Of a DNA stretch of 54,129 bases, positions 36,271 to 45,334 are shown one piece after another. Position 1 is the stretch's first letter; each line of letters opens with the position of its first letter. The position numbers and the translations under genes are program-made. The DNA comes from Clostridia bacterium (GTDB taxonomy: Bacteria > Bacillota > Clostridia > Oscillospirales > CAG-272). The stretch is from assembly GCA_017621695.1 (NCBI GenBank), contig JAGASP010000120.1, forward strand, positions 1-54,129. Reading direction: 5' to 3'. The notes beneath the pieces were generated by a model that was not told the DNA's origin, did no database searches, and saw nothing but the letters and a program-made list of their open reading frames with translations.

Positions 36271-36856
36271 AATTTATATAACTCCTTATGTGAATACAGA
36301 TGTAATGCTACGATATGCGGTCTTATGGCCTTGTATGCCATGTCGGGGGTGTCGGATTTTCCCTCCGGATAACAAAGAAAACCAAGATAACAAAGATAAG
36401 ATACAGTAGTGAGAGCAGTAGAGGGTGTGGATTCTGTGGAAAGTTTAAAAATTCTTTCCTGTCAATGACTTTTTTATCTGTCTCACAGCTATTTTTCGTG
36501 TATTATCCATGGAAATCCTTTGGATGATTCACGGGAAAACCACAAAACTATTGTTTTATCTCTTTTTTATGCGAAAATTTTGTCGCTGTGGATCATTTTT
36601 AACACAAAAAATGTGTATAATTTCGATTTTTTTAACCCCTGTATGTGGATAACGGAGGGATAATTTTTCCTGTTTTTTTTAAAAAAGGACTATGCTGAAA
36701 ATTATGAATACTTGGCGCATCAATGCTTTTTGAAGTTGTGCCCCTTTTTTTAGTTTGGAAAGTATCCACATGAATTATCCACAGTGTTATCCACAGGGTG
36801 TGGATAACTTGTATGTTTATCCACAAGCAGGCGTGGATAAGATGTTGGTCACCTGT
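36271..36856. other. dnaA-dnaN intergenic region with DnaA-box cluster (probable oriC)
   Basis: 586 bases without a gene. DnaA boxes: 36587-36595 (TGTGGATCA variant), 36644-36652, 36762-36770 (GTATCCACA variant), 36775-36783, 36787-36795, 36799-36807, 36817-36825 and 36832-36840 (CGTGGATAA variant); at least four perfect. The AT-rich stretch 36590-36720 could be the unwinding element. Position after dnaA matches the conserved origin of many Bacillota. Confidence 0.85.
36762..36840. promoter_or_regulatory. Dense DnaA-box cluster
   Basis: Six boxes, five within 66 bases, with 12-base steps for 36775, 36787 and 36799. It lies directly at the 3' end of dnaA. Confidence 0.9.
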
Positions 36857-38314
36857 TTATTGCCCCTTGATATCCTTGATCATTTCTCTCAGCTCAGCAT
36901 CAAAAATGGGATCCTGCTGCTTTCTTTTTTCCACAGAGTCGAGCGAGGAAATAACGGTGGTGTGGTCTCTGTCAAGGAGCTTGCCGATCTTGGTGCGGGT
37001 CATTTCGGCAACGGTCAGAAGGAGATACGCCGTAATGTGCCGCGCGTTGGCGGTTTCCTTGGTACGACTCTTGCCAAGGATGTCTTCTTTTTTGACGTTG
37101 TATTTTTTGTAAACCGCGGTAAAGATCTTGTCCACGGTTACCTCCAGCGGCTCGCTGCCGCCCAAAAGCTCTGAAATGCATCCTCTGGCCAGCTCCATGG
37201 TGATCTCACAGCCCGTAATAAAGCTCTTTGCGCCCAGCTTTTTGATGGCACCCTCGATCTGACGGATATTGGAGCGGAGATTTTCGGCAAGGAAGGACAG
37301 CACGTCGTCGGGAATATTTACGTTGACCTGTTCGGCCTTTTTCTTGATAATGGCGGTACGGAGCTCCAGATCCGGAGGCTGTACGTCAGCAATGAGACCC
37401 CATTCAAAGCGGGTCACCAGTCGATCCTCCAGCGTCTTGATCTCGCGGGGCGGACGGTCGGAGGTCAGAATAATCTGCTTTCCGTTTTCATAAAGTGCGT
37501 TGAAGGTGTGGAAAAACTCTTCCTGCGTGGAGACCTTGCCGGCAATAAACTGAATATCGTCAATGAGCAGTACGTCGCAGGAGCGATATTTGTCTCTGAA
37601 TTCCTTCATGGCCTGTCTTGACAGGCTGTCGATCATCTGATTGGTGAAATCCTCACCCTTGATGTAGATGACCTTGATGTCGGGATTGGCATCCTTGAGC
37701 TTGTTGGTGATCGCGTACAGCATATGGGTTTTTCCAAGACCGCTGGGGCCGTACACAAAAAGGGGATTATAGGATTGAGCAGGGAAGGTAGCCACGGCCA
37801 GACAGGCGGCATGGGCAAATTTGTTGGATGAGCCTACGATGAAGTTGTCAAAGGTGTATTCAAAATTAAAAGGCGGCATGGTGGAGCCTACGCGGGCCAC
37901 ACCGGCTGAAGCACCATCGTTTTCGCTGTCGGAAATGATAGGACGGTTATGCACGGAGCTACCGTCGTGTCCTTGTGCATCCTTGGCTTCTTTTAAAAGA
38001 TTTTCCAAAATGGGTTCCTTTGGGGTAGGCTTGCCGTACCAAGGCTCTCCGTTCGTATCTTCGGTGCTGACGATCTCAACCTGAATGGGAATTCCCAAAA
38101 GCTTTTGAAATTTTTCCTCAATCAGGTCTTTATACTTTACTCTTAAAACAGTTACGTGAAAGTCGGAATTTTTAGAAAGCGTTATCAAAACGCCGTCAAA
38201 CTCGGTCACTTCCAGATCGGACAAAAAAATATCGGCGATGGTGTTTCCGATTTCATGATACAGATCTGCTTTGATCATGTCCCATATGACCTTGATGTCA
38301 TCCATACGAGCCAC
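36857..38314 (-). CDS. dnaA: Replication initiator DnaA
   Basis: A 485-residue DnaA that binds DnaA boxes and melts the origin. Domain I at about 1-80; linker domain II to about 140; AAA+ domain with Walker A GPSGLGKTH (about 187-195), Walker B LLIDDIQFI (about 246) and sensor/arginine-finger regions; domain IV helix-turn-helix near the C-terminus with DRDHTTV (about 443). The residue after DHTTVI is Ser rather than the His usual in DHTTVIHA-type sequences. Start is taken as GTG 38314 because AAGGAAGGTG lies 7 bases upstream; ATG 38305 would be too far from it. A consensus-spaced promoter is at 38367-38395. The boxes it uses lie at 36587-36840 and 30447-30849. Confidence 0.98.
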   Translation of the reverse strand: MARMDDIKVIWDMIKADLYHEIGNTIADIFLSDLEVTEFDGVLITLSKNSDFHVTVLRVKYKDLIEEKFQKLLGIPIQVEIVSTEDTNGEPWYGKPTPKEPILENLLKEAKDAQGHDGSSVHNRPIISDSENDGASAGVARVGSTMPPFNFEYTFDNFIVGSSNKFAHAACLAVATFPAQSYNPLFVYGPSGLGKTHMLYAITNKLKDANPDIKVIYIKGEDFTNQMIDSLSRQAMKEFRDKYRSCDVLLIDDIQFIAGKVSTQEEFFHTFNALYENGKQIILTSDRPPREIKTLEDRLVTRFEWGLIADVQPPDLELRTAIIKKKAEQVNVNIPDDVLSFLAENLRSNIRQIEGAIKKLGAKSFITGCEITMELARGCISELLGGSEPLEVTVDKIFTAVYKKYNVKKEDILGKSRTKETANARHITAYLLLTVAEMTRTKIGKLLDRDHTTVISSLDSVEKRKQQDPIFDAELREMIKDIKGQ

Positions 38315-38366
38315 GTCGTGTCACCTTCCTTTCAAACATTTTTCGCAATATATTATAATTATATAT

Positions 38367-38395
38367 ATTATAACATATATATGGCAAAATTTCAA
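38367..38395 (-). promoter_or_regulatory. Promoter of dnaA
   Basis: Minus strand TTGAAA (38395-38390), 17-base spacer, TATAAT (38372-38367), inside a very AT-rich stretch. No DnaA box is seen upstream of dnaA. Confidence 0.75.
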
Positions 38396-38526
38396 GGCCG
38401 TTTTTAGCATGAAAAAAGGGAAAACAGGTATTTTAGAGGTTTTAAATGTTAATTTTTATAAGATAAAATATAAATAATATGTATTAAAAATGTAAAAATA
38501 TCAATAATTTTTATAAACGCACATAT

Positions 38527-38563
38527 GAAAAAATGCCCCGACGGCGATTTGCCGTCGGGGCAT
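38527..38563 (-). terminator. Terminator of nifJ
   Basis: Arms ATGCCCCGACGGC (38533-38545) and GCCGTCGGGGCAT (38551-38563), 5-base loop, T run on the minus strand. Confidence 0.9.
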
Positions 38564-38606
38564 ACATATGACGATCAATGATAGAAACTCAAATGATACC
38601 GAAGGA

Positions 38607-41600
38607 TCACTCGTAGAGCTTCTTCATTCTCTCGAGTCTGTCGAACTTAGCTGCAGCGGCAGCCTCAGCCTTGGTGAACAGAGCCTCAGCACGCTCGGGA
38701 TTGGAAGCAGCCAGACGAGCATAACGGTTCTCAGACTTGATGAATGCGGTATAGTCACCGGTAGGAGCCTTAGAATCCACAGAGAGCTTATTGTTCTCGA
38801 GAGTGGGGTTGTAGCGGAACAGATGCCAGTAGCCGGCATCCACAGCCTTCTTCATCTCCAGCTGGCAGTTCTGCATACCGCCCTTGACACCGTGCATCTC
38901 ACAGGGAGCGTAGCCGATGATGAGGGAAGGACCGTTGTAAGCCTCAGCCTCAGTGAGAGCCTTCAGGAGCTGGTTCATATCAGCACCCATAGCGACCTGA
39001 GCCACGTAGACGTAGCCGTAGGACATAGCGATCTCAGCGAGATTCTTCTTGCCGATGGCCTTACCTGCAGCGGCGAACTGAGCGACCTGACCGATGTTGG
39101 AGGACTTGGAAGCCTGTCCACCGGTGTTGGAATAAACTTCGGTATCGAAGACGAAGACGTTGACGTTCTCGCCGGTAGCCAGGACGTGGTCCAGACCGCC
39201 GAAGCCGATGTCGTAAGCCCAACCGTCACCACCGAAGATCCAGACGGACTTCTTGTTCAGGTAGTCCTTCTCAGCGAGAATTGCGGGAGCTACGGGGCAA
39301 CCCTCAGCGGCAGCCTTCTCCAGCTCGACAACCAGAGCCTTGGTAGCGGCCTCGTTAGCCTTACCGTCATCCTTGGTGTCGAGGTAAGCCTTGGCAGCAG
39401 CCTTGAACTCGTCGGAAGCCTTGTCGGAGTTCATCATTTCCTCAACCTTGGCGATCAGTCTCTCACGGATAGCCTTCTGACCGAGGGCGATACCCAGACC
39501 GTGCTCAGCGTTGTCCTCGAACAGGGAGTTTGCCCAAGCGGGACCCTTGCCGGACTCACGGTTGACGGTATAAGGAGTTGCGGGAGCGGAGCCACCCCAG
39601 ATGGAGGAGCAACCGGTCGCGTTGGAGATATACATTCTCTCACCGAAGAGCTGGGTGACGAGACGGGCATAAGAAGTCTCGGCACAACCTGCGCAGGAGC
39701 CGGAGAACTCAAGCAGGGGCTGCTTGAACTGGGAACCCTTAACGGTGTTATTGATCAGTTCGGTCTTTTCTGAAACCTTAGCGACGCAGTAGTCGAAAGC
39801 AGCCTGCTGGTCAGCCTGAGATGCCTGAGGAACCATCTTCAGAGCATACTTGGAGGGATCAGGAGCCTGACCGGCAGCGGCAGCCTTTCTATCAACTGCC
39901 TGGTTAGCCATACAAGCCTTCACACACAGGGTACAACCCATGCAGTCCAGAGGAGATACAGCCATGGTGAATTTGTAGGTCTTATTGACCAGTCTGGTAG
40001 CAAACTTGGAGGATTCGGGAGCTTCGGCAGCCTCTTCCTCGGTCAGAGCGAAGGGACGGATGGTGGCATGAGGGCAAACGAAGGAGCACTGATTACACTG
40101 CAAGCAGTTTTCAGGGATCCATTCAGGAACCATGACGGCAACGCCGCGCTTCTCGAAGGCAGCAGAGCCCTGGGGGAAGGTACCGTCCACGTAATCCACG
40201 AATGCGGAAACGGGCAGACTGTCACCCTTCATGGCGTTGACGGGGGTCACTACGTTGTTGACGAAAGCACCCAGATCGGCGCGGTCGCAAGCCTTGGCGG
40301 CAGCAGCCTCGTCGTCAGCGCAGGTAGCCCAAGCGGCGGGGACCTCAACGGCATGGTATGCGTTGGCACCGGCGTCGATAGCGGCATGGTTCAGGTCAAC
40401 GATGGCCTGGCCCTTCTTCAGGTAGGACTTGGTAGCCATGTACTTCATGTACTCCACAGCCTCGGCAGCGGGCAGGATAGCAGCCAGCGCGAAGAATGCG
40501 GACTGAAGCACGGTGTTCTTGACCTTGGCGTTACCCAGGTCGCGAGCCAGCTTGGTAGCGTTGATGGTGTAGAACTTGATGTTGTTCTTGGCGATATACT
40601 GCTTCACAGCGGAAGGCAGGTTGGCATCCAGCTCCTCATCGGACCAGTTGCAGTCAAGCAGGAAGGTACCGCCGGGCTTGATATCCTGCACGATGTCATA
40701 GCGGGAGATATAAGCCTGGTTGTGGCAAGCCACGAAGTCAGCCTTATTGATGTAGTAAGGAGACTTGATGGGGGTGTCACCGAAGCGCAGGTGGGAGATG
40801 GTGATACCGTTGGTCTTCTTGGAGTCATACTGGAAGTAAGCCTGAATGTACTTGTCGGTATGGTCACCAATGATCTTGATGGAGTTCTTGTTGGCACCGA
40901 CGGTACCGTCGCCGCCCAGACCCCAGAACTTGCAGGCCTTGGTGCCGGCAGGAGCGGTGTCGGGAGCCACAGTCTCCTCCAGGGAGCAGTTGGTGACATC
41001 GTCTACGATACCAATGGTGAAGTTCGCCTTGGGCTCGTCCTTGGCCAGGTTTGCGAAGACAGCGAAGATGGAGGAAGGAGGCGTATCCTTGGAGCCGAGA
41101 CCGTAACGGCCGCCGACGACCTTCTTCTGGACACCGTGGGTAGCCAGAGCGGTAACGACGTCGAGGTACAGAGGCTCACCCAGAGAACCGGGCTCCTTGG
41201 TACGGTCGAGAACGGCGATCTTCTCGCAGGTTGCGGGAATAGCCTCAATGAGCTTTTCAGCGCAGAAGGGACGGTACAGGCGGACCTTAATGAGACCGAC
41301 CTTCTCGCCCTGAGCCATCATATAGTCGATGACTTCCTCTGCCACGTCACAGATGGAGCCCATAGCGATCATGACGCGGTCTGCGTCGGGAGCGCCGTAG
41401 TAGTTGAAGAGCTTGTAGTCGGTGCCCAGCTTGGCGTTGACCTTGTCCATGTACTCCTCGACGATGGCGGGCAGAGCGTCGTAGTAGCGGTTGCAGGCCT
41501 CGCGGTTCTGGAAGAAAATATCACCGTTCTGAGCGGAGCCGCGGAGCACAGGATGCTCGGGGTTCAGAGCGCGGGAGCGGAAAGCGGCCACAGCGTCCAT

Positions 41601-42194
41601 ATCCACCATCTCAGCCAGATCTGCGAAGTCCCAGACCTCGATCTTCTGGATCTCGTGAGAGGTACGGAAGCCGTCGAAGAAGTTGACGAAGGGAACACGA
41701 CCCTTAATGGTAGCGAGGTGAGCGACAGCACCCAGGTCCATAACCTCCTGAGGGTTGGTCTCAGCCAGCATAGCGAAACCGGTCTGACGGCAAGCGTAGA
41801 CGTCGGAGTGGTCGCCGAAGATATTCAGAGCGTGAGAAGCCACGCAACGGGCAGACACGTGGAAGACGCAGGGGAGAAGCTCACCGGCGATCTTGTACAT
41901 ATTGGGGATCATCAGAAGAAGACCCTGAGATGCGGTGTAGGTGGTGGTCAGAGCACCTGCGTTCAGAGAACCGTGAACGGTACCTGCAGCGCCTGCCTCG
42001 GACTCCATCTCCATTACGTTGACGGTGGTGCCGAAGATATTCTTCAGACCTTGTGCGGACCACTGGTCGACCCAGTCGGCCATGGGGCTGGAAGGTGTGA
42101 TGGGGTAAATGCCGGCAACTTCGGTAAACGCATAGCTGACTGTAGCGGCCGCCTGGTTACCATCCATCGAAACCTTTTTTCTTACGATAGACAT
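38607..42194 (-). CDS. nifJ: Pyruvate:ferredoxin (flavodoxin) oxidoreductase
   Basis: A 1195-residue single-chain PFOR converting pyruvate, CoA and oxidised ferredoxin to acetyl-CoA and CO2, central to anaerobic fermentation. Domain order is the usual one: pyrimidine-type domain with YPITPSSPMAD, transketolase C-like and gamma domains, a ferredoxin pair CLQCNQCSFVC (about 696) and CMGCTLCVKAC (about 748), and the thiamine diphosphate domain with GGDGWAYDIGFGGLDH (about 987) and VYSNTGGQ. Codon use is strongly biased toward G/C-ending codons, as for a highly expressed gene. Ribosome site AGGAGGA, 7 bases from ATG 42194, and a well-spaced promoter (42276-42304). It stands between dnaA and mnmG, where rpmH-rnpA-yidC genes usually lie. 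Confidence 0.98.
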   Translation of the reverse strand: MSIVRKKVSMDGNQAAATVSYAFTEVAGIYPITPSSPMADWVDQWSAQGLKNIFGTTVNVMEMESEAGAAGTVHGSLNAGALTTTYTASQGLLLMIPNMYKIAGELLPCVFHVSARCVASHALNIFGDHSDVYACRQTGFAMLAETNPQEVMDLGAVAHLATIKGRVPFVNFFDGFRTSHEIQKIEVWDFADLAEMVDMDAVAAFRSRALNPEHPVLRGSAQNGDIFFQNREACNRYYDALPAIVEEYMDKVNAKLGTDYKLFNYYGAPDADRVMIAMGSICDVAEEVIDYMMAQGEKVGLIKVRLYRPFCAEKLIEAIPATCEKIAVLDRTKEPGSLGEPLYLDVVTALATHGVQKKVVGGRYGLGSKDTPPSSIFAVFANLAKDEPKANFTIGIVDDVTNCSLEETVAPDTAPAGTKACKFWGLGGDGTVGANKNSIKIIGDHTDKYIQAYFQYDSKKTNGITISHLRFGDTPIKSPYYINKADFVACHNQAYISRYDIVQDIKPGGTFLLDCNWSDEELDANLPSAVKQYIAKNNIKFYTINATKLARDLGNAKVKNTVLQSAFFALAAILPAAEAVEYMKYMATKSYLKKGQAIVDLNHAAIDAGANAYHAVEVPAAWATCADDEAAAAKACDRADLGAFVNNVVTPVNAMKGDSLPVSAFVDYVDGTFPQGSAAFEKRGVAVMVPEWIPENCLQCNQCSFVCPHATIRPFALTEEEAAEAPESSKFATRLVNKTYKFTMAVSPLDCMGCTLCVKACMANQAVDRKAAAAGQAPDPSKYALKMVPQASQADQQAAFDYCVAKVSEKTELINNTVKGSQFKQPLLEFSGSCAGCAETSYARLVTQLFGERMYISNATGCSSIWGGSAPATPYTVNRESGKGPAWANSLFEDNAEHGLGIALGQKAIRERLIAKVEEMMNSDKASDEFKAAAKAYLDTKDDGKANEAATKALVVELEKAAAEGCPVAPAILAEKDYLNKKSVWIFGGDGWAYDIGFGGLDHVLATGENVNVFVFDTEVYSNTGGQASKSSNIGQVAQFAAAGKAIGKKNLAEIAMSYGYVYVAQVAMGADMNQLLKALTEAEAYNGPSLIIGYAPCEMHGVKGGMQNCQLEMKKAVDAGYWHLFRYNPTLENNKLSVDSKAPTGDYTAFIKSENRYARLAASNPERAEALFTKAEAAAAAKFDRLERMKKLYE

Positions 42195-42275
42195 TGGTAT
42201 ATTCCTCCTATGAAATAGTATACGGTTTGAATGAATATTCCGCCAAAAACAGGCAAACGAAATATTCCAACCTAT

Positions 42276-42304
42276 ATTATAACATACTCATTCAAAAATG
42301 TAAA
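42276..42304 (-). promoter_or_regulatory. Promoter of nifJ
   Basis: Minus strand TTTACA (42304-42299), 17-base spacer, TATAAT (42281-42276). Confidence 0.8.
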
Positions 42305-42363
42305 GGGATTTTTGAAAAAATACGCAAAAAAATATTGTTGTAGCATGAAATTTCTGCAAGCTC

Positions 42364-42392
42364 TTGACGATGAAAGCAAGGTGTGCTAAAAT
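42364..42392 (+). promoter_or_regulatory. Promoter of mnmG
   Basis: TTGACG (42364-42369), 17-base spacer, TAAAAT (42387-42392), divergent from the nifJ promoter. Confidence 0.75.
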
Positions 42393-42452
42393 ATACAGTG
42401 GAGAAATATGTTTCTTATATTTTGATATTTTGGAGTTGAAAAATATTTAAAA

Positions 42453-44345
42453 ATGACAAAAAATGAAAATAACATGTATGATACACCGACAAAAACAGCG
42501 GTTGCTGTGATCGGCGGGGGTCATGCGGGCGCTGAAGCGGCATTGGCCTCGGCACGCCTCGGCGTAGACACCGTGCTGTTCACCCTGTCGCTGGATGCCA
42601 TCGGCAATCTTCCCTGCAATCCCTCCATCGGCGGCACGGCCAAGGGTCATCTGGTGTTTGAGATCGACGCTTTGGGCGGAGAAATGGGGCGTGCCGCGGA
42701 TGCTGTGACTCTGCAGAGCCGCACATTGAATCTCGGTAAAGGCGCTGCGGTACATTCCAAGAGGGTGCAGGCTGACAGACGCGCGTATCATCATTATATG
42801 AAGCATACGCTGGAGACAACTGAGCATTTGCGCGTGGTACAGGCCGAGATCATAGATATTCTGACCGAAAATGGAGAGATCACGGGTGTTGTGACATCCC
42901 TCGGAGAAAAATGGCAATGTCAAAAAGTCGTGATCGCCACAGGTACGTCGCTCGGCGGCCGCATTTTTGTGGGAGATAAAAACTATGCCTCGGGTCCCGA
43001 TCATTCCCTGCCCGCGCTGCAGCTCACGGACTCTCTCAGAGCGCTGGGGCTTCCCATCATGCGCTTCAAAACAGGTACGCCTGCGCGCATCAAACGGGCA
43101 TCCGTCAACCTTTCGGTACTGGAGGAACAGCCCGGAGAGGAAGAGATCACACCATTTTCCGCAGATACACCCGAGGATAAGTTTTTAAATTGTTCACAAA
43201 TTTCCTGTCATATCGTGTATACCAACCCCGAGACGCATCGCGTGATTTTGGACAATATCCACCGTTCTGCCATGTATTCGGGGCAAATTACGGGTACAGG
43301 CCCGCGTTATTGTCCTTCCATTGAGGATAAACTCAAGAGATTTGCGGACAAAGAGCGCCATCAGTTGTTTGTCGAGCCTGTGGGTCTGAACAACGAAGAG
43401 TTATATTTGCAGGGATTTTCCACTTCCCTGCCCACCGACGTGCAGTATGCTATGGTGCGCACCCTCAAGGGCTTTGAAAACGCCGAGATCATGCGATATG
43501 CCTATGCCATTGAGTACGACTGCGTGGATCCCACGTCACTCTACGCCACGCTGGAATGTAAGCTCATCAAGGGTCTGTACGGTGCAGGACAGTTTAACGG
43601 TACGTCAGGTTATGAAGAAGCGGCCGCGCAGGGACTTGTCGCGGGAATCAATGCGGCGTTGGCGGTCTTGAAAAAAGATCCCATCACACTTCCCCGATCC
43701 GGCAGCTACATCGGTACGTTGATCGACGATCTGGTCACCAAGGGTACAAATGAACCTTACCGTATGATGACGTCGCGCTCAGAATTCCGTTTGATCTTGC
43801 GTCAGGACAACGCAGATCTGCGTCTGACCCCCCTCGGATATGAAGTTGGACTCATCTCTGAGGCACGTTATCAGGCATTTTTAAAGAAAAAAGCGCTGGA
43901 AGAAGAGGAAAAACAGCGTTTGAACAGCACGCATCTTTCTCCCGAGCGTGTCAATCCTTTTTTAGACGAGCGCGGATTGGATCACGTCAAGTCGGGTGTT
44001 TCGCTGGGAGATCTGCTCCGCAGACCTCAGTTGACTTATGCTGATCTTGCGGTTTTGGATGTCAACCGTCCTGTTCTTCCCACAGGTGTGACCAAAACCG
44101 TAGAAGTGGATGTTAAATACGAGGGATACATCAAACGTGAGCTTGCAGAGGTTGCCAGACAGGAAAAGCTGGAAGAAAAGATACTGCCGACAGATCTGGA
44201 CTATACCACCATCCGCGGACTTCGCTTGGAAGCGGGTCAAAAGCTGCAAGCTATCAAGCCCTTGACGGTGGGTCAAGCATCCCGCATCAGCGGTGTCAGT
44301 CCTGCGGATATCACGGTGCTTCTCCTGTATTTGGGTCTGAAATGA
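42453..44345 (+). CDS. mnmG: tRNA U34 carboxymethylaminomethyl modification enzyme MnmG
   Basis: A 630-residue FAD enzyme (GidA) that with MnmE modifies wobble uridine-34 of several tRNAs. FAD-binding GGGHAGAEAA (about 22-31), the family motifs CNPSIGG (about 54-60) and ADRRAYHHYM, NGTSGYEEAAAQGL, and the C-terminal helical domain for MnmE and tRNA contact ending in LRLEAGQKLQAIKPLTVGQASRIS are present. Length is standard. The ribosome site is weak: GGAG lies 17 bases before ATG 42453, so the start is less certain; ATG 42474 is the alternative. mnmE, its usual neighbour, is absent from the window. rsmG follows 9 bases after the stop. Confidence 0.96.
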   Translation: MTKNENNMYDTPTKTAVAVIGGGHAGAEAALASARLGVDTVLFTLSLDAIGNLPCNPSIGGTAKGHLVFEIDALGGEMGRAADAVTLQSRTLNLGKGAAVHSKRVQADRRAYHHYMKHTLETTEHLRVVQAEIIDILTENGEITGVVTSLGEKWQCQKVVIATGTSLGGRIFVGDKNYASGPDHSLPALQLTDSLRALGLPIMRFKTGTPARIKRASVNLSVLEEQPGEEEITPFSADTPEDKFLNCSQISCHIVYTNPETHRVILDNIHRSAMYSGQITGTGPRYCPSIEDKLKRFADKERHQLFVEPVGLNNEELYLQGFSTSLPTDVQYAMVRTLKGFENAEIMRYAYAIEYDCVDPTSLYATLECKLIKGLYGAGQFNGTSGYEEAAAQGLVAGINAALAVLKKDPITLPRSGSYIGTLIDDLVTKGTNEPYRMMTSRSEFRLILRQDNADLRLTPLGYEVGLISEARYQAFLKKKALEEEEKQRLNSTHLSPERVNPFLDERGLDHVKSGVSLGDLLRRPQLTYADLAVLDVNRPVLPTGVTKTVEVDVKYEGYIKRELAEVARQEKLEEKILPTDLDYTTIRGLRLEAGQKLQAIKPLTVGQASRISGVSPADITVLLLYLGLK

Positions 44346-44354
44346 GGTGAATCT

Positions 44355-45089
44355 ATGGAATTTTTGCAGTTTAAAAGCCTTTTTACAGAGATTTTTAAAT
44401 CAAATATGTTAGAATCCTATATCACCGATGAAAATATTGAAAAGTTTTACGTTCTGACGCGGTTGATGCTGGAGAAAAATGCTGTCATGAATATTACGGC
44501 GATTCGCGATGTAGAAAAAATCATTCCTTTACATTACGCCGATTGTGCGTTGATTACACCATATATTTCTCATAGTTCTAAAGTTATGGATGTTGGTTGT
44601 GGCGGTGGTTTTCCAACCCTTCCGCTGGCTATTATTCGCCCTGATATCACCATTGTCGGTATTGACAGCACAGAAAAAAAGGTCAAATATGTTGCTGACA
44701 CTGCAAAATCATTGGGTCTTTCTAACGTTTCTACGATTTCTGCCCGCGCCGAAGAGCTTGTGCATATGCCCAATATGCGTGAAAGCTTTGATGCTGTGAC
44801 CAGCCGTGCCGTTGCACGCCTTAATATATTAAATGAACTTTGTATGCCATTTTTAAAGGTTGGTGGTCAATTTATTGTTATGAAGGGTGCTGCGGGACAG
44901 GAAGAGCTTCAAGAGGCGCACAACGGTATCAAAATGTTGGGCGGTCAGGTAATATTAAATCAAAATACGGATTTAATACTGCGTGAAGCCGAAACGGAAA
45001 AGCGTGTGATTATTGTTGCCGATAAAATAGCACAAACACCAAAACAATATCCGCGTCAATTTGGCCAAATCAAAAAGAAACCCTTGTGA
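44355..45089 (+). CDS. rsmG: 16S rRNA (guanine-527-N7) methyltransferase
   Basis: A 244-residue SAM-dependent methyltransferase (GidB) of 16S rRNA. SAM-binding motif DVGCGGGFP (79-87), then GIDSTEKKVKYV for the ribose-binding acidic loop and the TSRAVARL segment common to RsmG. Its length and the mnmG-rsmG-parA-parB order match the Bacillota origin region. Ribosome site GAGGTGAAT precedes ATG 44355. Codon use shifts to AT-rich compared with mnmG. It ends 1 base before the first parS site and its terminator lies between parS 1 and parS 2. Confidence 0.97.
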   Translation: MEFLQFKSLFTEIFKSNMLESYITDENIEKFYVLTRLMLEKNAVMNITAIRDVEKIIPLHYADCALITPYISHSSKVMDVGCGGGFPTLPLAIIRPDITIVGIDSTEKKVKYVADTAKSLGLSNVSTISARAEELVHMPNMRESFDAVTSRAVARLNILNELCMPFLKVGGQFIVMKGAAGQEELQEAHNGIKMLGGQVILNQNTDLILREAETEKRVIIVADKIAQTPKQYPRQFGQIKKKPL

Positions 45090-45090
45090 T

Positions 45091-45106
45091 TGTTTCACGT
45101 GAAACA
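45091..45106. promoter_or_regulatory. parS site 1
   Basis: Perfect TGTTTCACGTGAAACA, the ParB binding palindrome. Confidence 0.97.
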
Positions 45107-45111
45107 TCTAA

Positions 45112-45140
45112 GAGCAGGCATTGTGCCTGCTCTTTTTCTT
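45112..45140 (+). terminator. Terminator of the mnmG-rsmG transcript
   Basis: Arms GAGCAGGCA (45112-45120) and TGCCTGCTC (45124-45132), then TTTTTCTT. It lies between parS 1 and 2. Confidence 0.85.
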
Positions 45141-45148
45141 TATATAAT

Positions 45149-45164
45149 TGTTTCACGTGAAACA
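45149..45164. promoter_or_regulatory. parS site 2
   Basis: Perfect TGTTTCACGTGAAACA. Confidence 0.97.
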
Positions 45165-45183
45165 ATTGCAAATCACAAATGAA

Positions 45184-45199
45184 TGTTTCACGTGAAACA
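45184..45199. promoter_or_regulatory. parS site 3
   Basis: Perfect TGTTTCACGTGAAACA. Confidence 0.97.
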
Positions 45200-45228
45200 G
45201 AACATGAGTCGTAAAACGTCAGAAAATG

Positions 45229-45244
45229 TGTTTCACGTGAAACA
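45229..45244. promoter_or_regulatory. parS site 4
   Basis: Perfect TGTTTCACGTGAAACA, just ahead of the parA promoter (45269). Confidence 0.97.
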
Positions 45245-45268
45245 TTATAATATTTTTTGTGAAACCTA

Positions 45269-45297
45269 TTGAAATGCATAAAAAAATATGTTATACT
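45269..45297 (+). promoter_or_regulatory. Promoter of parA-parB
   Basis: TTGAAA (45269-45274), 17-base spacer, TATACT (45292-45297). It lies downstream of the parS cluster, so ParB spreading could repress it. Confidence 0.7.
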
Positions 45298-45334
45298 AAA
45301 AGCAATCTGAAAATTACGGAGGTTTATATATAAC

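Noticed and set aside
40068..42218. Long open frame opposite nifJ (about 716 codons)
   Set aside because: It is produced by the strongly biased codons of nifJ; no domain or ribosome site.
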